The notes under the pieces: generated by a model
Database searches by the model: none
What the model was told of the DNA's origin: nothing
The model's input: only the letters and a program-made list of their open reading frames with translations
Part shown: piece by piece, positions 16,098 to 24,585 of the stretch
Numbering within the stretch: the stretch's first letter is position 1
Layout: each line of letters begins with the position of its first letter
From: Streptomyces sp. BV286
GTDB taxonomy: Bacteria; Actinomycetota; Actinomycetes; Streptomycetales; Streptomycetaceae
Length of the DNA: 64,000 bases
Direction: 5' to 3'
Assembly: GCF_019090165.1 (NCBI RefSeq)
Contig: NZ_JAHRIB010000111.1
Location: 1 to 64,000, forward strand
Program-made: the position numbers and the translations under genes

Positions 16098-16640
16098 ATG
16101 GGCACAGCGACTGAGCACCGCCTCGCGGGACGTCTGCAGGGATTCCTCCGAGGCACGAAGAAGAACTACTCGGCAGGGCACGAGCGTCCTCTGGGCGGCT
16201 ATCTGGCGGCCATGGCCGGATTCGGGGTGTACACAGCGGCCTGGTCGACGGTGGTACGGCTCCGGGGGCGCCCCCTGCCCGACCGGCCCGCGCCCTGGGA
16301 CGTGGCGCTGACCGCGGTGGCCGCGTTCCGGCTCAGCCGCCTCCTCAGCAAGGCGGCGGTGACCAGCCCTCTGCGAGCCCCGTTCACGACGTACGTCGGT
16401 CCGCAGGGCCCGGCCGAACTGCACGAGGAGGCACGGGCCGGCGCCGGCAAGGACACCGTCGGCGAGCTGGTCACCTGCCCGTTCTGCACGAGTGTGTGGG
16501 TGGTGTCGACCCTGACCGCCGGCCAGTTGCTCTGGCCGCGGGCCACGCGCACCGCCATGGGCGCGCTCACGGCCCTGGCCGGAGCGGACGCGCTGCAACT
16601 GACGTACGCGGCGCTGGTGGACAGGACCGAAGGCGAGTGA
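16098..16640 (+). CDS. DUF1360 membrane protein
   Basis: A 180-residue protein with hydrophobic segments near residues 33-52, about 70-85, 124-142 and 148-165, and the family motif TCPFCTSVWV. This places it in DUF1360, found widely in spore formers and actinomycetes with no assigned biochemical role. The start ATG 16098 has GGAGCGG about 10 bases upstream. It stands alone between a glycosidase and the phospholipase C gene. A stress-sigma-like promoter 0.2 kb upstream is possible but unproven. Confidence 0.8.
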   Translation: MGTATEHRLAGRLQGFLRGTKKNYSAGHERPLGGYLAAMAGFGVYTAAWSTVVRLRGRPLPDRPAPWDVALTAVAAFRLSRLLSKAAVTSPLRAPFTTYVGPQGPAELHEEARAGAGKDTVGELVTCPFCTSVWVVSTLTAGQLLWPRATRTAMGALTALAGADALQLTYAALVDRTEGE

Positions 16641-16899
16641 CCGTCCTGGACGTACCGGCGCGTCCCTATGACCGGACTCGTGACGCACTCGGCCCCTGTC
16701 CTCCGGAGGCCCCGGTCACGAAGGCGGCCGCCGGGACGGCGGGGGTGCCGCTCTGCGCCGTGCCGGCCGCCGCCGCACTCCGCGAACGGCACTGGGTGAT
16801 TCCCTCACCGCGAGGACCTCACGACGTCGACCCGGTCCGGTCACCGGGGCACACCGCGCTGACCGGCGACCTCGGCCCCGACACGCCCTCGTCCTGGAG

Positions 16900-17076
16900 G
16901 GGCGGGGCTGTCGCGGTGCCGCCGTGCCATGCGCGGAGCAGCACGGTGGCGTCGTCGTAGAGGCGCCCGTCGTGGTGGTGCGGCACGGCGCGTACGAGCC
17001 TGCGCGGCGTCTCCGGAGCGGCCAGGCCGTCGGCCTGGTGCCGGATGGCGAACTCGACACGATCAGCGGCGGCCTG
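16900..17076 (-). pseudogene. C-terminal remnant of a PP2C/SpoIIE-type phosphatase
   Basis: On the minus strand an open stretch reads AAADRVEFAIRHQADGLAAP, then ETPRRLVRAVPHHHDGRLYD and DATVLLRAWHG. The 'D-G-x-x-x-D-D-A-T-x-L-L' pattern is the C-terminal signature of RsbU-like SpoIIE phosphatases of Streptomyces. The rest of the catalytic domain is absent; upstream the frame is arginine/glycine-rich non-coding sequence. It is a gene scrap inside the 680-base gap between the DUF1360 and phospholipase genes. Confidence 0.45.
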
Positions 17077-17319
17077 GCACCGCCCTCGCGAGGCCAGGGC
17101 CCCATGAACCCCGGAAACCGCGGCGGACCTGCCCGGGGCACGGGCGTCTCCCCGGGGAAGAACACCGGCACCTCGCGTACCGCCGTCTTTCACGCGGGCG
17201 CCACGCGGCCCTTCCCTGACGTTCGTTGCTCTTGGAACACTCCTTTCGCACACGTTTCAGCACAAGCAGGGCCGTCCGCCAGTCGCCCCGTACCCGTCAG
17301 GACGAGAGGTCACCCAGTC

Positions 17320-19371
17320 ATGACCGAAGTGAATCGGCGCCGATTCCTGCAACTCGCAGGCGGCACCGCGGCGTTCACCGCGCTGTCGGAGAGCATCGCC
17401 AAGGCCGCGGCGATCCCCGCGGGATACCACCGCGGCACCATCGAGGACGTCGAGCACATCGTCGTCCTCATGCAGGAGAACCGTTCCTTCGACCACTACT
17501 TCGGTGCGCTCAGAGGTGTCCGCGGTTTCGGCGACCCGCACCCGGTCGCGCTCGACAACGGCAAGTCGGTGTGGCACCAGTCGGACGGCACCAAGGACCT
17601 GCTGCCCTTCCATCCGGAGGCCGACGACCTCGGCATGCAGTTCCTGGAGGGCCTCCCGCACAGCTGGCCCGACGGGCACGCCGCCTACAACGGGGGCAAG
17701 TACGACAAGTGGGTCCCCGCGAAGGGCCCCACGACCATGGCGTACCTGACGCGCGAGGACATTCCGTTCCACTACGCCCTCGCCGACACCTTCACCGTCT
17801 GCGACGCCTACCACTGCTCGTTCATCGGCTCCACCGACCCGAACCGCTACTACATGTGGACGGGCTTCACGGGCAACGACGGCAAGGGCGGCGGCCCGGT
17901 CCTCGGCAACGACGAGGTCGGCTACGACTGGACGACCTACCCCGAGCGCCTGGAGAAGGCCGGGATCTCGTGGAAGGTCTACCAGGACATCGGCAACGGC
18001 CTCGACGCGGCCGGCTCCTGGGGCTGGATCTCCGACCCGTACCGCGGCAACTACGGCGACAACTCGCTGCTCTACTTCAACAAATACCGCAACGCCAAAG
18101 CCGGCGACCCGCTGTACGACAAGGCCCGCACCGGCACCGACGCCCGCAAGGGCGAGGGCTTCTTCGACCAGCTGCGCGCCGACGTCAAGGGCGGCAAGCT
18201 TCCGCAGATCTCCTGGATCGCCGCCCCCGAGGCCTTCTCCGAGCACTCCAACTGGCCCTCGAACTACGGTGCCTGGTACATCTCCCAGGTGCTGGAGGCG
18301 CTCACCTCCGACCCCAAGGTGTGGGCGAAGACGGCCCTGTTCATCACGTACGACGAGAACGACGGCTTCTTCGACCACGTCGTTCCGCCGCTGCCGCCGC
18401 GCGACGCCGACCGTGGCAAGTCCACCGTCGACGTCGGCCCGGACCTCTTCGCGGGCAGTGCGACCAACGTCGCCGGTCCGTACGGTCTCGGTCCGCGGGT
18501 GCCGATGCTCGTCGTCTCGCCCTGGAGCAAGGGCGGTTACGTCTGCTCCGAGACCCTGGACCACACCTCGATCGTCCGGTTCATGGAGCGTCGCTTCGGT
18601 GTCGAGGAGCCGAACATCTCGCCCTGGCGGCGGGCCGTCTGCGGTGACCTGACCGGGGCGTTCGATTTCTCCCGCAAGGACAGCAGGCCGGCCGACCTCC
18701 CGGACACCGACGCGTACGAGCCGCCGGACAAGGACCGGCACCCGGATTACAAACCGACACCGCCCGCCGACCCGAAGCTGCCCAGGCAGGAGCGCGGTCT
18801 GCGGCCCGCACGCCCGCTGCGGTACGCGCCGTGGATCGACGGCTCGGCGGACCCGAAGGCCGGGAAGTTCACGCTGACCTTCGCCTCGGGCCGGAAGGCC
18901 GGCGCCTCCTTCCACGTGACCTCCGGGAACCGCACCGACGGCCCGTGGACGTACACCACCGAGGCGGGCAAGAGCGTCGCGGACACCTGGAACTCCGCGT
19001 ACTCGAACGGCTCGTACGACCTGACCGTGCACGGACCCAACGGTTTCGTACGCGTCTTCAAGGGGCCGGGGAAGGCCGCAGGACCCGAGGTCACCGCACG
19101 GCACGACGGGGACGACATCGAGCTGACCTTCACCAACAAGGGGTCGCGCACGGTCGGTCTCAAGCTCAGCAGCGGCTACGGCGGCAGGCCCCGGTCGTTC
19201 CGGGTACGGCCCGGCGCGACCGTCAGGCACACCGTGGACCTGCGGGCGAGCAGGCGGTGGTACGACCTCACCGTCGTGTCCGACGCGGACGGCTCGTTCC
19301 TGCGCCGCTTCGCGGGGCACGTCGAGAACGGCCGGGTGGGCGTCAGCGACCCGGCGATGGCCAGGGCGTGA
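17320..19371 (+). CDS. plcC: Tat-exported phosphocholine-type phospholipase C
   Basis: A 683-residue secreted enzyme cleaving phosphatidylcholine-like lipids or other phosphodiesters. The N-terminus has a twin-arginine signal (NRRRFLQLAGGTAAFTALSE). The catalytic phosphoesterase domain includes HIVVLMQENRSFDHYFG, ITYDENDGFFDHV and LDHTSIVRFMERRFGV. From about residue 490 two beta-sandwich DUF756 repeats follow. ATG 17320 follows GAGAGG. The open frame back to 16924 is not coding. It is monocistronic, ends at a bidirectional hairpin and may respond to phosphate starvation, though only a weak repeat supports that. Confidence 0.9.
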   Translation: MTEVNRRRFLQLAGGTAAFTALSESIAKAAAIPAGYHRGTIEDVEHIVVLMQENRSFDHYFGALRGVRGFGDPHPVALDNGKSVWHQSDGTKDLLPFHPEADDLGMQFLEGLPHSWPDGHAAYNGGKYDKWVPAKGPTTMAYLTREDIPFHYALADTFTVCDAYHCSFIGSTDPNRYYMWTGFTGNDGKGGGPVLGNDEVGYDWTTYPERLEKAGISWKVYQDIGNGLDAAGSWGWISDPYRGNYGDNSLLYFNKYRNAKAGDPLYDKARTGTDARKGEGFFDQLRADVKGGKLPQISWIAAPEAFSEHSNWPSNYGAWYISQVLEALTSDPKVWAKTALFITYDENDGFFDHVVPPLPPRDADRGKSTVDVGPDLFAGSATNVAGPYGLGPRVPMLVVSPWSKGGYVCSETLDHTSIVRFMERRFGVEEPNISPWRRAVCGDLTGAFDFSRKDSRPADLPDTDAYEPPDKDRHPDYKPTPPADPKLPRQERGLRPARPLRYAPWIDGSADPKAGKFTLTFASGRKAGASFHVTSGNRTDGPWTYTTEAGKSVADTWNSAYSNGSYDLTVHGPNGFVRVFKGPGKAAGPEVTARHDGDDIELTFTNKGSRTVGLKLSSGYGGRPRSFRVRPGATVRHTVDLRASRRWYDLTVVSDADGSFLRRFAGHVENGRVGVSDPAMARA

Positions 19372-19375
19372 GCGG

Positions 19376-19419
19376 GGCGGGCGGGGCGGTCACGGACATC
19401 CGCGACCGCTCCGCCCGCC
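19376..19419. terminator. Bidirectional terminator between plcC and DMT gene
   Basis: A GC-rich inverted repeat with 15 pairing bases and one mismatch (GGCGGGCGG-G-GCGGTC against GACCGC-T-CCGCCCGCC) fills the convergent gap after the plcC stop codon. Confidence 0.6.
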
Positions 19420-19431
19420 GTGTGCCCTCGG

Positions 19432-20421
19432 CTACAGCGGGGTGAGATGCCCCGGCTTCGGCTGCCGCGGCAGCAACGAGGGCTCGTACGCGGCCGATCC
19501 GGGCTCCAGCGCGAGGACCGCGGCCACCGGATGCTCCTCCTCCACCGGATCGTCCACCGGATCGTCCGCCGATGGGCTCGGCGGTGAGGGCACGGCAACC
19601 GGGTTCGGTGCGGCACGCGACAGTGTCACCACGCCCCAGGCCGCGACCGCCGCCCCGGCTCCCGCGAGCAGCAGGCCCGCCGCCCCGCCCTGCAGCCGTT
19701 CGCCGAGCAGCGAGAGACCGATCACCGCGGCGGCGATCGGATTGGCCAGCGTCACGACCGCGAGCGGGGCCCCGAGGCCGCCCTTGTACGCGGTCTGCGA
19801 GAGCAGCAGTCCGCCCGCCGCGAAGGCCGCGACCAGCAGGGCCACCACGACCACCTGTCCGCTGAGCAGCGGGCCCGTGCGGTCCGTCGCCGCGACCGTC
19901 ACGGTCTGCGTGAGCGCCGACGCGACGCCCGAGGCGAAACCGGACGCGGTCGCGTGCCGGAGCCCGGGGCGTGTGCCGGGCCGGGAGAGCGCGCCGATGA
20001 GGGTCGCGGTGACGCCCGCCACGGCCAGGGCCTGCGGAACGCTCAGCACGTCGTCGGGGGCGGGCCCGGACGCCGTGACGAGCACCGCGCAGAGCCCGGC
20101 CAGTGTCAGCGCCGTACCGCGCCACTCGACTGCGGTCACCCGCCGTCCCGCCATCCGCGCGCCCAGCGGAACCGCGGCCACCAGGGTGAGCGCGCCGAGC
20201 GGCTGGACGAGGGTGAGCGTTCCGTACTTGAGCGCGGCGACGTGCAGCAGCGCGGCGCCGGCGTTGAGACCGACCGACCACCACCAGGCACCGCGGCTCA
20301 GCAGCCGCAGTACTCCGGTGCCGTCGGTCCGCGAGGCCAGCCGTTCCTGGGCCACCGCGGCGGCCGCGTACGCGACGGCGGAGAACAGCGACAGGACGAC
20401 GGCGACGAGCGTGGCGCTCAT
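19432..20421 (-). CDS. DMT-superfamily (EamA-like) transporter
   Basis: A 329-residue membrane protein with about nine to ten alanine/leucine-rich helices in two halves. It resembles DMT-family proteins of the NIPA/EamA type (LKYGTLTLVQPLGALTLVAA and TLANPIAAAVIGLSLLGERL). The C-terminal 55 residues are proline/acid-rich and hydrophilic. ATG 20421 overlaps the stop of the PAP2 gene by ATGA, so the two are cotranscribed. Substrate unknown. Confidence 0.82.
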   Translation of the reverse strand: MSATLVAVVLSLFSAVAYAAAAVAQERLASRTDGTGVLRLLSRGAWWWSVGLNAGAALLHVAALKYGTLTLVQPLGALTLVAAVPLGARMAGRRVTAVEWRGTALTLAGLCAVLVTASGPAPDDVLSVPQALAVAGVTATLIGALSRPGTRPGLRHATASGFASGVASALTQTVTVAATDRTGPLLSGQVVVVALLVAAFAAGGLLLSQTAYKGGLGAPLAVVTLANPIAAAVIGLSLLGERLQGGAAGLLLAGAGAAVAAWGVVTLSRAAPNPVAVPSPPSPSADDPVDDPVEEEHPVAAVLALEPGSAAYEPSLLPRQPKPGHLTPL

Positions 20422-21266
20422 CGTCCGGCTCCCACGAGCTCGGGTGCCTCCGGCACGCCGGGCCCGTCCTGTCCGTCCGGCGTCCTCGGTACGGGGTTGC
20501 CGGCGTCCTCGCGACCCCGCCCGGACCGGGTGGTCGGCGCCGTCCGGCCCGGCGGGCGGATCACGGCGAGAGCGATGCCGAGGAGGGCGGCCGCCACGAT
20601 CGCGTCGAGCCAGTAGTGGTTCGCCGTGCCGACGATCACCAGCAGGGTCACCAGCGGATGCAGCAGCCACAGCCACCGCCACCTGGAGCGGGTGGCGACG
20701 ATCAGGCCGATCGCGACCATCAGGGCCCAGCCGAAGTGCAGCGACGGCATCGCCGCGAACTGGTTCGACAGGGAATCGGTCTCGGGGGAGGCGCCGTACA
20801 CCGTGGGCCCGAAGACCTGACCGGTGTCCACGAGGCCCGTCGCGGCGAGCATGCGCGGCGGGGCCAGCGGGAACGTGAGATGCACCACCAGGGCGGCGGC
20901 CGTGACCGCGGCGAGGACCCGGCGGGCCCACACGTAGTGCCCGGGCCGCCGCAGGTACATCCAGACCAGGAAGGCCGCGGTGGCGGGGAAGTGCACGGTC
21001 GCGTAATAGGTGTTGGCGACGTGCACGAGGGTGTCGCCGTGCAGCATCGCGGACTGCACGAAGCCCTCACCGGGCAGGTGCACGAGCCGTTCCAGGTCCC
21101 ACACGCGGTGCGCGTTGCCGAAGGCCTCGGCGGTGTGGCCCGTGGCCAGCTGCCGGCCGAGTTTGTAGACGAGGAAGAGCCCCGCGACGAGCAGGAGCTC
21201 CCGGACGAGGGGTGGCCGCGCTGTCGCGGCGGATTCCTTCTGTGCAGGCTCGGTTGGGCGTTCCAT
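20418..21266 (-). CDS. PAP2-superfamily membrane phosphatase / lipid transferase
   Basis: A 282-residue multi-helix protein of the PAP2_3 (inositol-phosphorylceramide-synthase-like) group: the active-site region includes MPSLHFGWALM and, later, ANHYWLDAI (catalytic histidines). It probably acts on lipid phosphates at the outer membrane face. ATG 21266 has AAAGGGG upstream; the open frame to 21431 would run over the operator dyad. It forms an operon with the DMT transporter and is divergent from a TetR gene, which presumably controls it. Confidence 0.82.
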   Translation of the reverse strand: MERPTEPAQKESAATARPPLVRELLLVAGLFLVYKLGRQLATGHTAEAFGNAHRVWDLERLVHLPGEGFVQSAMLHGDTLVHVANTYYATVHFPATAAFLVWMYLRRPGHYVWARRVLAAVTAAALVVHLTFPLAPPRMLAATGLVDTGQVFGPTVYGASPETDSLSNQFAAMPSLHFGWALMVAIGLIVATRSRWRWLWLLHPLVTLLVIVGTANHYWLDAIVAAALLGIALAVIRPPGRTAPTTRSGRGREDAGNPVPRTPDGQDGPGVPEAPELVGAGR

Positions 21267-21363
21267 CCCCCGGCCCCTTTGCTTGACGGTCCCACGTGTG
21301 CTGATGCGTGGTGAGCCCAGGAGGGGATCCACTCGACGCAGGGGTGGGTCCTGTCCAAGGCTC

Positions 21364-21417
21364 ATCGATACGCCAGTGTACCGATACGGAGGCGTTCCGG
21401 TACACTGGCGTATCGAT
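21364..21417. promoter_or_regulatory. 54-bp operator dyad between PAP2 and tetR
   Basis: Two perfect 20-base arms (21364-21383, ATCGATACGCCAGTGTACCG, and its complement at 21398-21417) flank a 14-base centre. The dyad lies between the two divergent start codons and almost certainly overlaps both promoters, so one TetR complex could shut both directions. The length suggests two dimers. Confidence 0.75.
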
Positions 21418-21481
21418 AGGGCGTACGCCACACTGGAAGCGGACCCGCCGCACGGCGCGGGGACGAGCGAGGAGACGAGCC

Positions 21482-22105
21482 ATGACGTCGCAGGCAGCGG
21501 AGGGACCCGAAGCGGTCGCCGCCTCGCGCCGCTCCAAGATCACGCCCGAGCGTGAGCAGGAGTTCTTCGACGCCGTGCTCGACCAGATCCGCCAGTGCGG
21601 CTACGACGCGCTGACCATGGAGGGCGTCGCCGCCAGCACGCGGTGCAGCAAGTCCACGCTCTACCGGCAGTGGAGGACGAAGCCGCAGTTCGTGGCCGCC
21701 GCGCTGCGCGCCAACCACTGCCCCAAGTTCATCGGGATCGACACCGGTTCGCTGGCCGGTGACCTGCGCGCGGTCGCGCGCGCGGCGGGGGAGCGGTCGG
21801 ACGAGGACACCCGGCTGCTGCAGGCGCTCGGGCAGTCCGTGATGCAGGACGACGAACTGCAGCGCGCCCTACGCGACGCGCTGGTGGAACCGGAACTCGA
21901 CGCGCTCCGGGCGATGATCGGGCGGGCGGTCGAGCGGGGCGAGATCACCGCCGACCACCCGGTGCTGGAGTTCGTGCCGGCGCAGCTGCTCGGCATGCTC
22001 CGCGTCCGCCCCATCCTGGAAGGGCGGCCCGCGGACGCCGACTATCTCCTGCGCTACGTGGAAGTGGCCCTGCTGCCCGCCCTCGGACTGACCGAGGGCA
22101 CCTGA
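21482..22105 (+). CDS. TetR-family regulator
   Basis: A 207-residue protein with an N-terminal TetR HTH (LTMEGVAASTRCSKSTLYRQW, about residues 42-62) and a C-terminal TetR_C helical domain typical of Streptomyces repressors (QALGQSVMQDDELQRALRDA). ATG 21482 follows GAGGAGAC. It is divergent from the PAP2/DMT operon across a 54-bp dyad, the likely operator for both units. It ends 80 bases before a strong hairpin terminator. The ligand is unknown. Confidence 0.9.
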   Translation: MTSQAAEGPEAVAASRRSKITPEREQEFFDAVLDQIRQCGYDALTMEGVAASTRCSKSTLYRQWRTKPQFVAAALRANHCPKFIGIDTGSLAGDLRAVARAAGERSDEDTRLLQALGQSVMQDDELQRALRDALVEPELDALRAMIGRAVERGEITADHPVLEFVPAQLLGMLRVRPILEGRPADADYLLRYVEVALLPALGLTEGT

Positions 22106-22186
22106 GACCCAGGTCGCCGTCCACGGGATGACAGGACGGTGACCTGCTCGCGCCGCACCGTGGGGACGGGGGCGGCGCGCACCCCC

Positions 22187-22233
22187 CGGCCGGGTGGGGT
22201 TCCTCTTGAGCGGAGAGGTGCCCCACCCGGCCG
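22187..22233 (+). terminator. Hairpin terminator after tetR
   Basis: CGGCCGGGTGGGG (22187-22199) pairs perfectly with CCCCACCCGGCCG (22221-22233), and the 21-base loop contains an inner CCTCT/AGAGG stem. It lies 81 bases after the tetR stop. Confidence 0.65.
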
Positions 22234-22330
22234 ACCGGGGCCGGAGCGCTGAAGGGCACCGAGGCGACGATCCGGACCGCCACCCACGTCCTGCCAGTGG
22301 CCGGTCCGCCCCGCCGCACGCACCCGTCCG

Positions 22331-22384
22331 CCGATGGACCGGGCGTCCCGGCGGACGTGCGTCCGCGGGAGCCCGGTCCATCGG
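22331..22384 (-). terminator. Hairpin terminator after the DUF2510 gene
   Basis: A 14-base perfect stem (CCGATGGACCGGGC with GCCCGGTCCATCGG) is extended inward by a second stem around CGGACG-TG-CGTCCG. It sits 15 bases beyond the stop codon of the leftward gene. Confidence 0.65.
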
Positions 22385-22399
22385 CCGTCGGCGTACGGC

Positions 22400-23359
22400 C
22401 TAGACGTTCTGGCCGTTGCCGCCGGTCCCGGACTCCTTGATGCCCTGGGTGATGTCGTCGATCACGGACTGCTTCGGCGCGTCGGACCCGACGTCGAGGC
22501 CGAAACGCACCACGACGAGCTGCTTGGCGGCGGCCGGCGCGGGAAAGACGAGCGACTCGACGTAGCCGTCGGCGCCCTTGCTCGTGACGACCTTCCAGCG
22601 GACCGCGTAACCCTTCTGACCGGCCACCGTGACCGCCTTCGAGGACAGCTCGTCGTGCGAGGTGATCTTGCCGTAGCTCTTGCCGCCGTAGGACTCCTCC
22701 GCGTTCTTGGCGATGTCCTCCTTGGCGGCGGCCTCGGCGGTGGTCGCCTTGATCTTCAGCGCGATCGCCGGGGCGGAGTAGGCGCCGCCGCGCGTGCAGG
22801 TCGCCGAGGCGTCACCCGGGCACTTGTAGGAGTCCTTGGAGGTCACCTGGGCGCCCACCTGGATGGTCTCGCCGCTCCAGCCGTCGGGCACGGGCAGGCT
22901 GATGCCGTTGACGGGATCGGCCGCGAAGCCCTCCTCGCTCTGCCGCGGCTGCGGGATTCCGCTCTCGCCGCCGTCCGGGCCGCCGGGACCGCCCTGGCCG
23001 CCACCGTCCTGCCCCTGAGGGCCGCCCGGCAGCGTCGGTGCCGGCCGGGCGTTGCTCTGGTCACTGCCGCCCGAACCGTCGTCCGAGGTCAGCGCGTACA
23101 CGCCGCCGCCGATGCCCGCGAGGACCGCCACGGCGGCGGCGACGGCTATCGCCGTGCGCACCCCGCGCCGGGGTCCGCCGGGGTTCGCGCCCGCATGCGG
23201 TGCGCCCGGCGGGTACGCCGGGGGACCCCATGTCGCGGCGGACTCCGCGGGGCGGGTCTGGTCCGTCCATGTCCTGCCGTCCCACCAGCGCTGCGTTGCG
23301 GGACCGTCACTTGTCTGCCCGGGGTCGGGATACCAGCCGGGGGGAGTCGCCTGCGTCAT
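22400..23359 (-). CDS. DUF2510-containing single-pass membrane protein
   Basis: A 319-residue protein with an N-terminal DUF2510 motif (PPGWYPDPGQTSDGPATQRW then WWDGRTWTD), one transmembrane helix at about residues 68-90 (TAIAVAAAVAVLAGIGGGVY), a glycine/proline/glutamine-rich linker and an extracellular domain with a disulfide candidate (YKCPGDASATCTR). ATG 23359 is well placed. DUF2510 is a short Trp-rich actinobacterial module usually fused to membrane domains. The function is unknown. It is transcribed alone and ends at a strong hairpin. Confidence 0.85.
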   Translation of the reverse strand: MTQATPPGWYPDPGQTSDGPATQRWWDGRTWTDQTRPAESAATWGPPAYPPGAPHAGANPGGPRRGVRTAIAVAAAVAVLAGIGGGVYALTSDDGSGGSDQSNARPAPTLPGGPQGQDGGGQGGPGGPDGGESGIPQPRQSEEGFAADPVNGISLPVPDGWSGETIQVGAQVTSKDSYKCPGDASATCTRGGAYSAPAIALKIKATTAEAAAKEDIAKNAEESYGGKSYGKITSHDELSSKAVTVAGQKGYAVRWKVVTSKGADGYVESLVFPAPAAAKQLVVVRFGLDVGSDAPKQSVIDDITQGIKESGTGGNGQNV

Positions 23360-23413
23360 GGGTCCACCGTATGAGGCGCGGGTGAAAGCCGGATGAGAGG
23401 ACCCGGTTTCGGT

Positions 23414-24562
23414 TCACTCGATCACGAGGCGTACCGGTTGCTCCGCGCCCCGGGGCAGCGGCGGGAAGCCGTCGCGCCCCGGCGTGAGCGAACCGAGCAC
23501 ACTGGCGTGCCGGGCGCCGGTGCTCCGCGGGTCGGTGCCCACGAGCCCGTGCAGCGTCAGGAAGCCGAGGACGGCGAAGGCGTACGCCTCCTTGGCCGCG
23601 GCCGGCAGACCGAGGGCGTCGGAGCCGCGGAGCGGCACTCCCGGCAGCTCCGCGCCCAGCATCGCCATGAGCACGGGATTGCGTGTTCCGCCGCCCGAGG
23701 CGATTACCTCCGTGGCACGCACGGAACGCACGGCGTCCGCCACCGTCCGCGCGGTGAGCCGCGTGAGCGTCGCGACCACGTCCTCCTCCGGCACGGTGGC
23801 GAAGTCCGCCAGCGCCGCGAGCAGATAGCCCTCGTGGAACAACTCCTTGCCCGTCGTCTTGGGCGCGGGCCGCGCGTAGTACGGCTCGTCGAGCAGGCGC
23901 CGCAGCAGCGGCTCGTGCACGGTCCCGCGAGCGGCCAGGGTGCCGTCGGTGTCGAAGTCGCGGCCGGTGAAACGGCGAACTGCGGCGTCCATGAGCGCGC
24001 CCGCGGGCCCCGTGTCGAAGGCGGTGCCGTCGGGCGCGGTGAGGTTGGCGATGCCGCCGAGGTTCAGCGCGACCGGTGTGCCCGGTCTTCCGCGCAGCCA
24101 CAGGAGGTCGACCAGGCTCACCAGCGGCGCCCCCTGGCCTCCCGCGGCGATGTCGCGCGGCCGGAAGTCGGCGACCACGGGCAGTCCGGTCGCCTCCGCG
24201 ATCCAGGCGGGCCGTCCGATCTGCAGGGTGCCGCGCACTTCTCCCCCGACCGCCCAGTGGAAGACGGTCTGGCCGTGCGACGCGACCAGTTCGCCCCGCC
24301 CGCCGCACAGTTCACGGTGGGCGTCGGCCGCTGCCCGGGCGAAGGCCTGCCCGATGAGCGTGTCCAGCCGGCACACCTCGGCGAAGGTCGTGGCCGCCGG
24401 GGGCAGCGCCGCCGCGAGTGCCTCACGCAGTCCCGGCCCGTACGGCGTGCTGACCATTCCGAGCGGCCGCAGCACCAGGGTCTCCCCGTCGAGCCGCAGA
24501 TCGGCCGCCGCCGCGTCGATCGCGTCGTACGACGTGCCGGACATCAGACCGATCACCCGCAT
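23414..24562 (-). CDS. anmK: Anhydro-N-acetylmuramic acid kinase
   Basis: A 382-residue kinase that opens and phosphorylates 1,6-anhydro-MurNAc during peptidoglycan recycling. Features: MRVIGLMSGTSYDAIDAA (nucleotide-binding start), ASHGQTVFHW, VADFRPRDIAAGGQGAPLV, ALNLGGIANLT and VIASGGGTRNPVLM. The start ATG 24562 with upstream GAAGGG restores the family N-terminus; the nominal start at 24649 is inside the upstream gene. It follows an MHS symporter by 23 bases, so both likely serve uptake and recycling of cell-wall sugars. Confidence 0.93.
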   Translation of the reverse strand: MRVIGLMSGTSYDAIDAAAADLRLDGETLVLRPLGMVSTPYGPGLREALAAALPPAATTFAEVCRLDTLIGQAFARAAADAHRELCGGRGELVASHGQTVFHWAVGGEVRGTLQIGRPAWIAEATGLPVVADFRPRDIAAGGQGAPLVSLVDLLWLRGRPGTPVALNLGGIANLTAPDGTAFDTGPAGALMDAAVRRFTGRDFDTDGTLAARGTVHEPLLRRLLDEPYYARPAPKTTGKELFHEGYLLAALADFATVPEEDVVATLTRLTARTVADAVRSVRATEVIASGGGTRNPVLMAMLGAELPGVPLRGSDALGLPAAAKEAYAFAVLGFLTLHGLVGTDPRSTGARHASVLGSLTPGRDGFPPLPRGAEQPVRLVIE

Positions 24563-24585
24563 CAGTTCACCCTTCTCGCACACGC

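Noticed and set aside
17218..17262. Possible PHO box upstream of plcC
   Set aside because: GTTCGTTGCTC, CTTTCGCACAC and GTTTCAGCACA have partial 11-base periodicity but match the GTTCACC consensus poorly; not enough to call.
22406..23374. Long plus-strand frames opposite DUF2510, MFS and pca genes
   Set aside because: They are mirror frames of high-GC3 genes with biased composition and no domain motifs.
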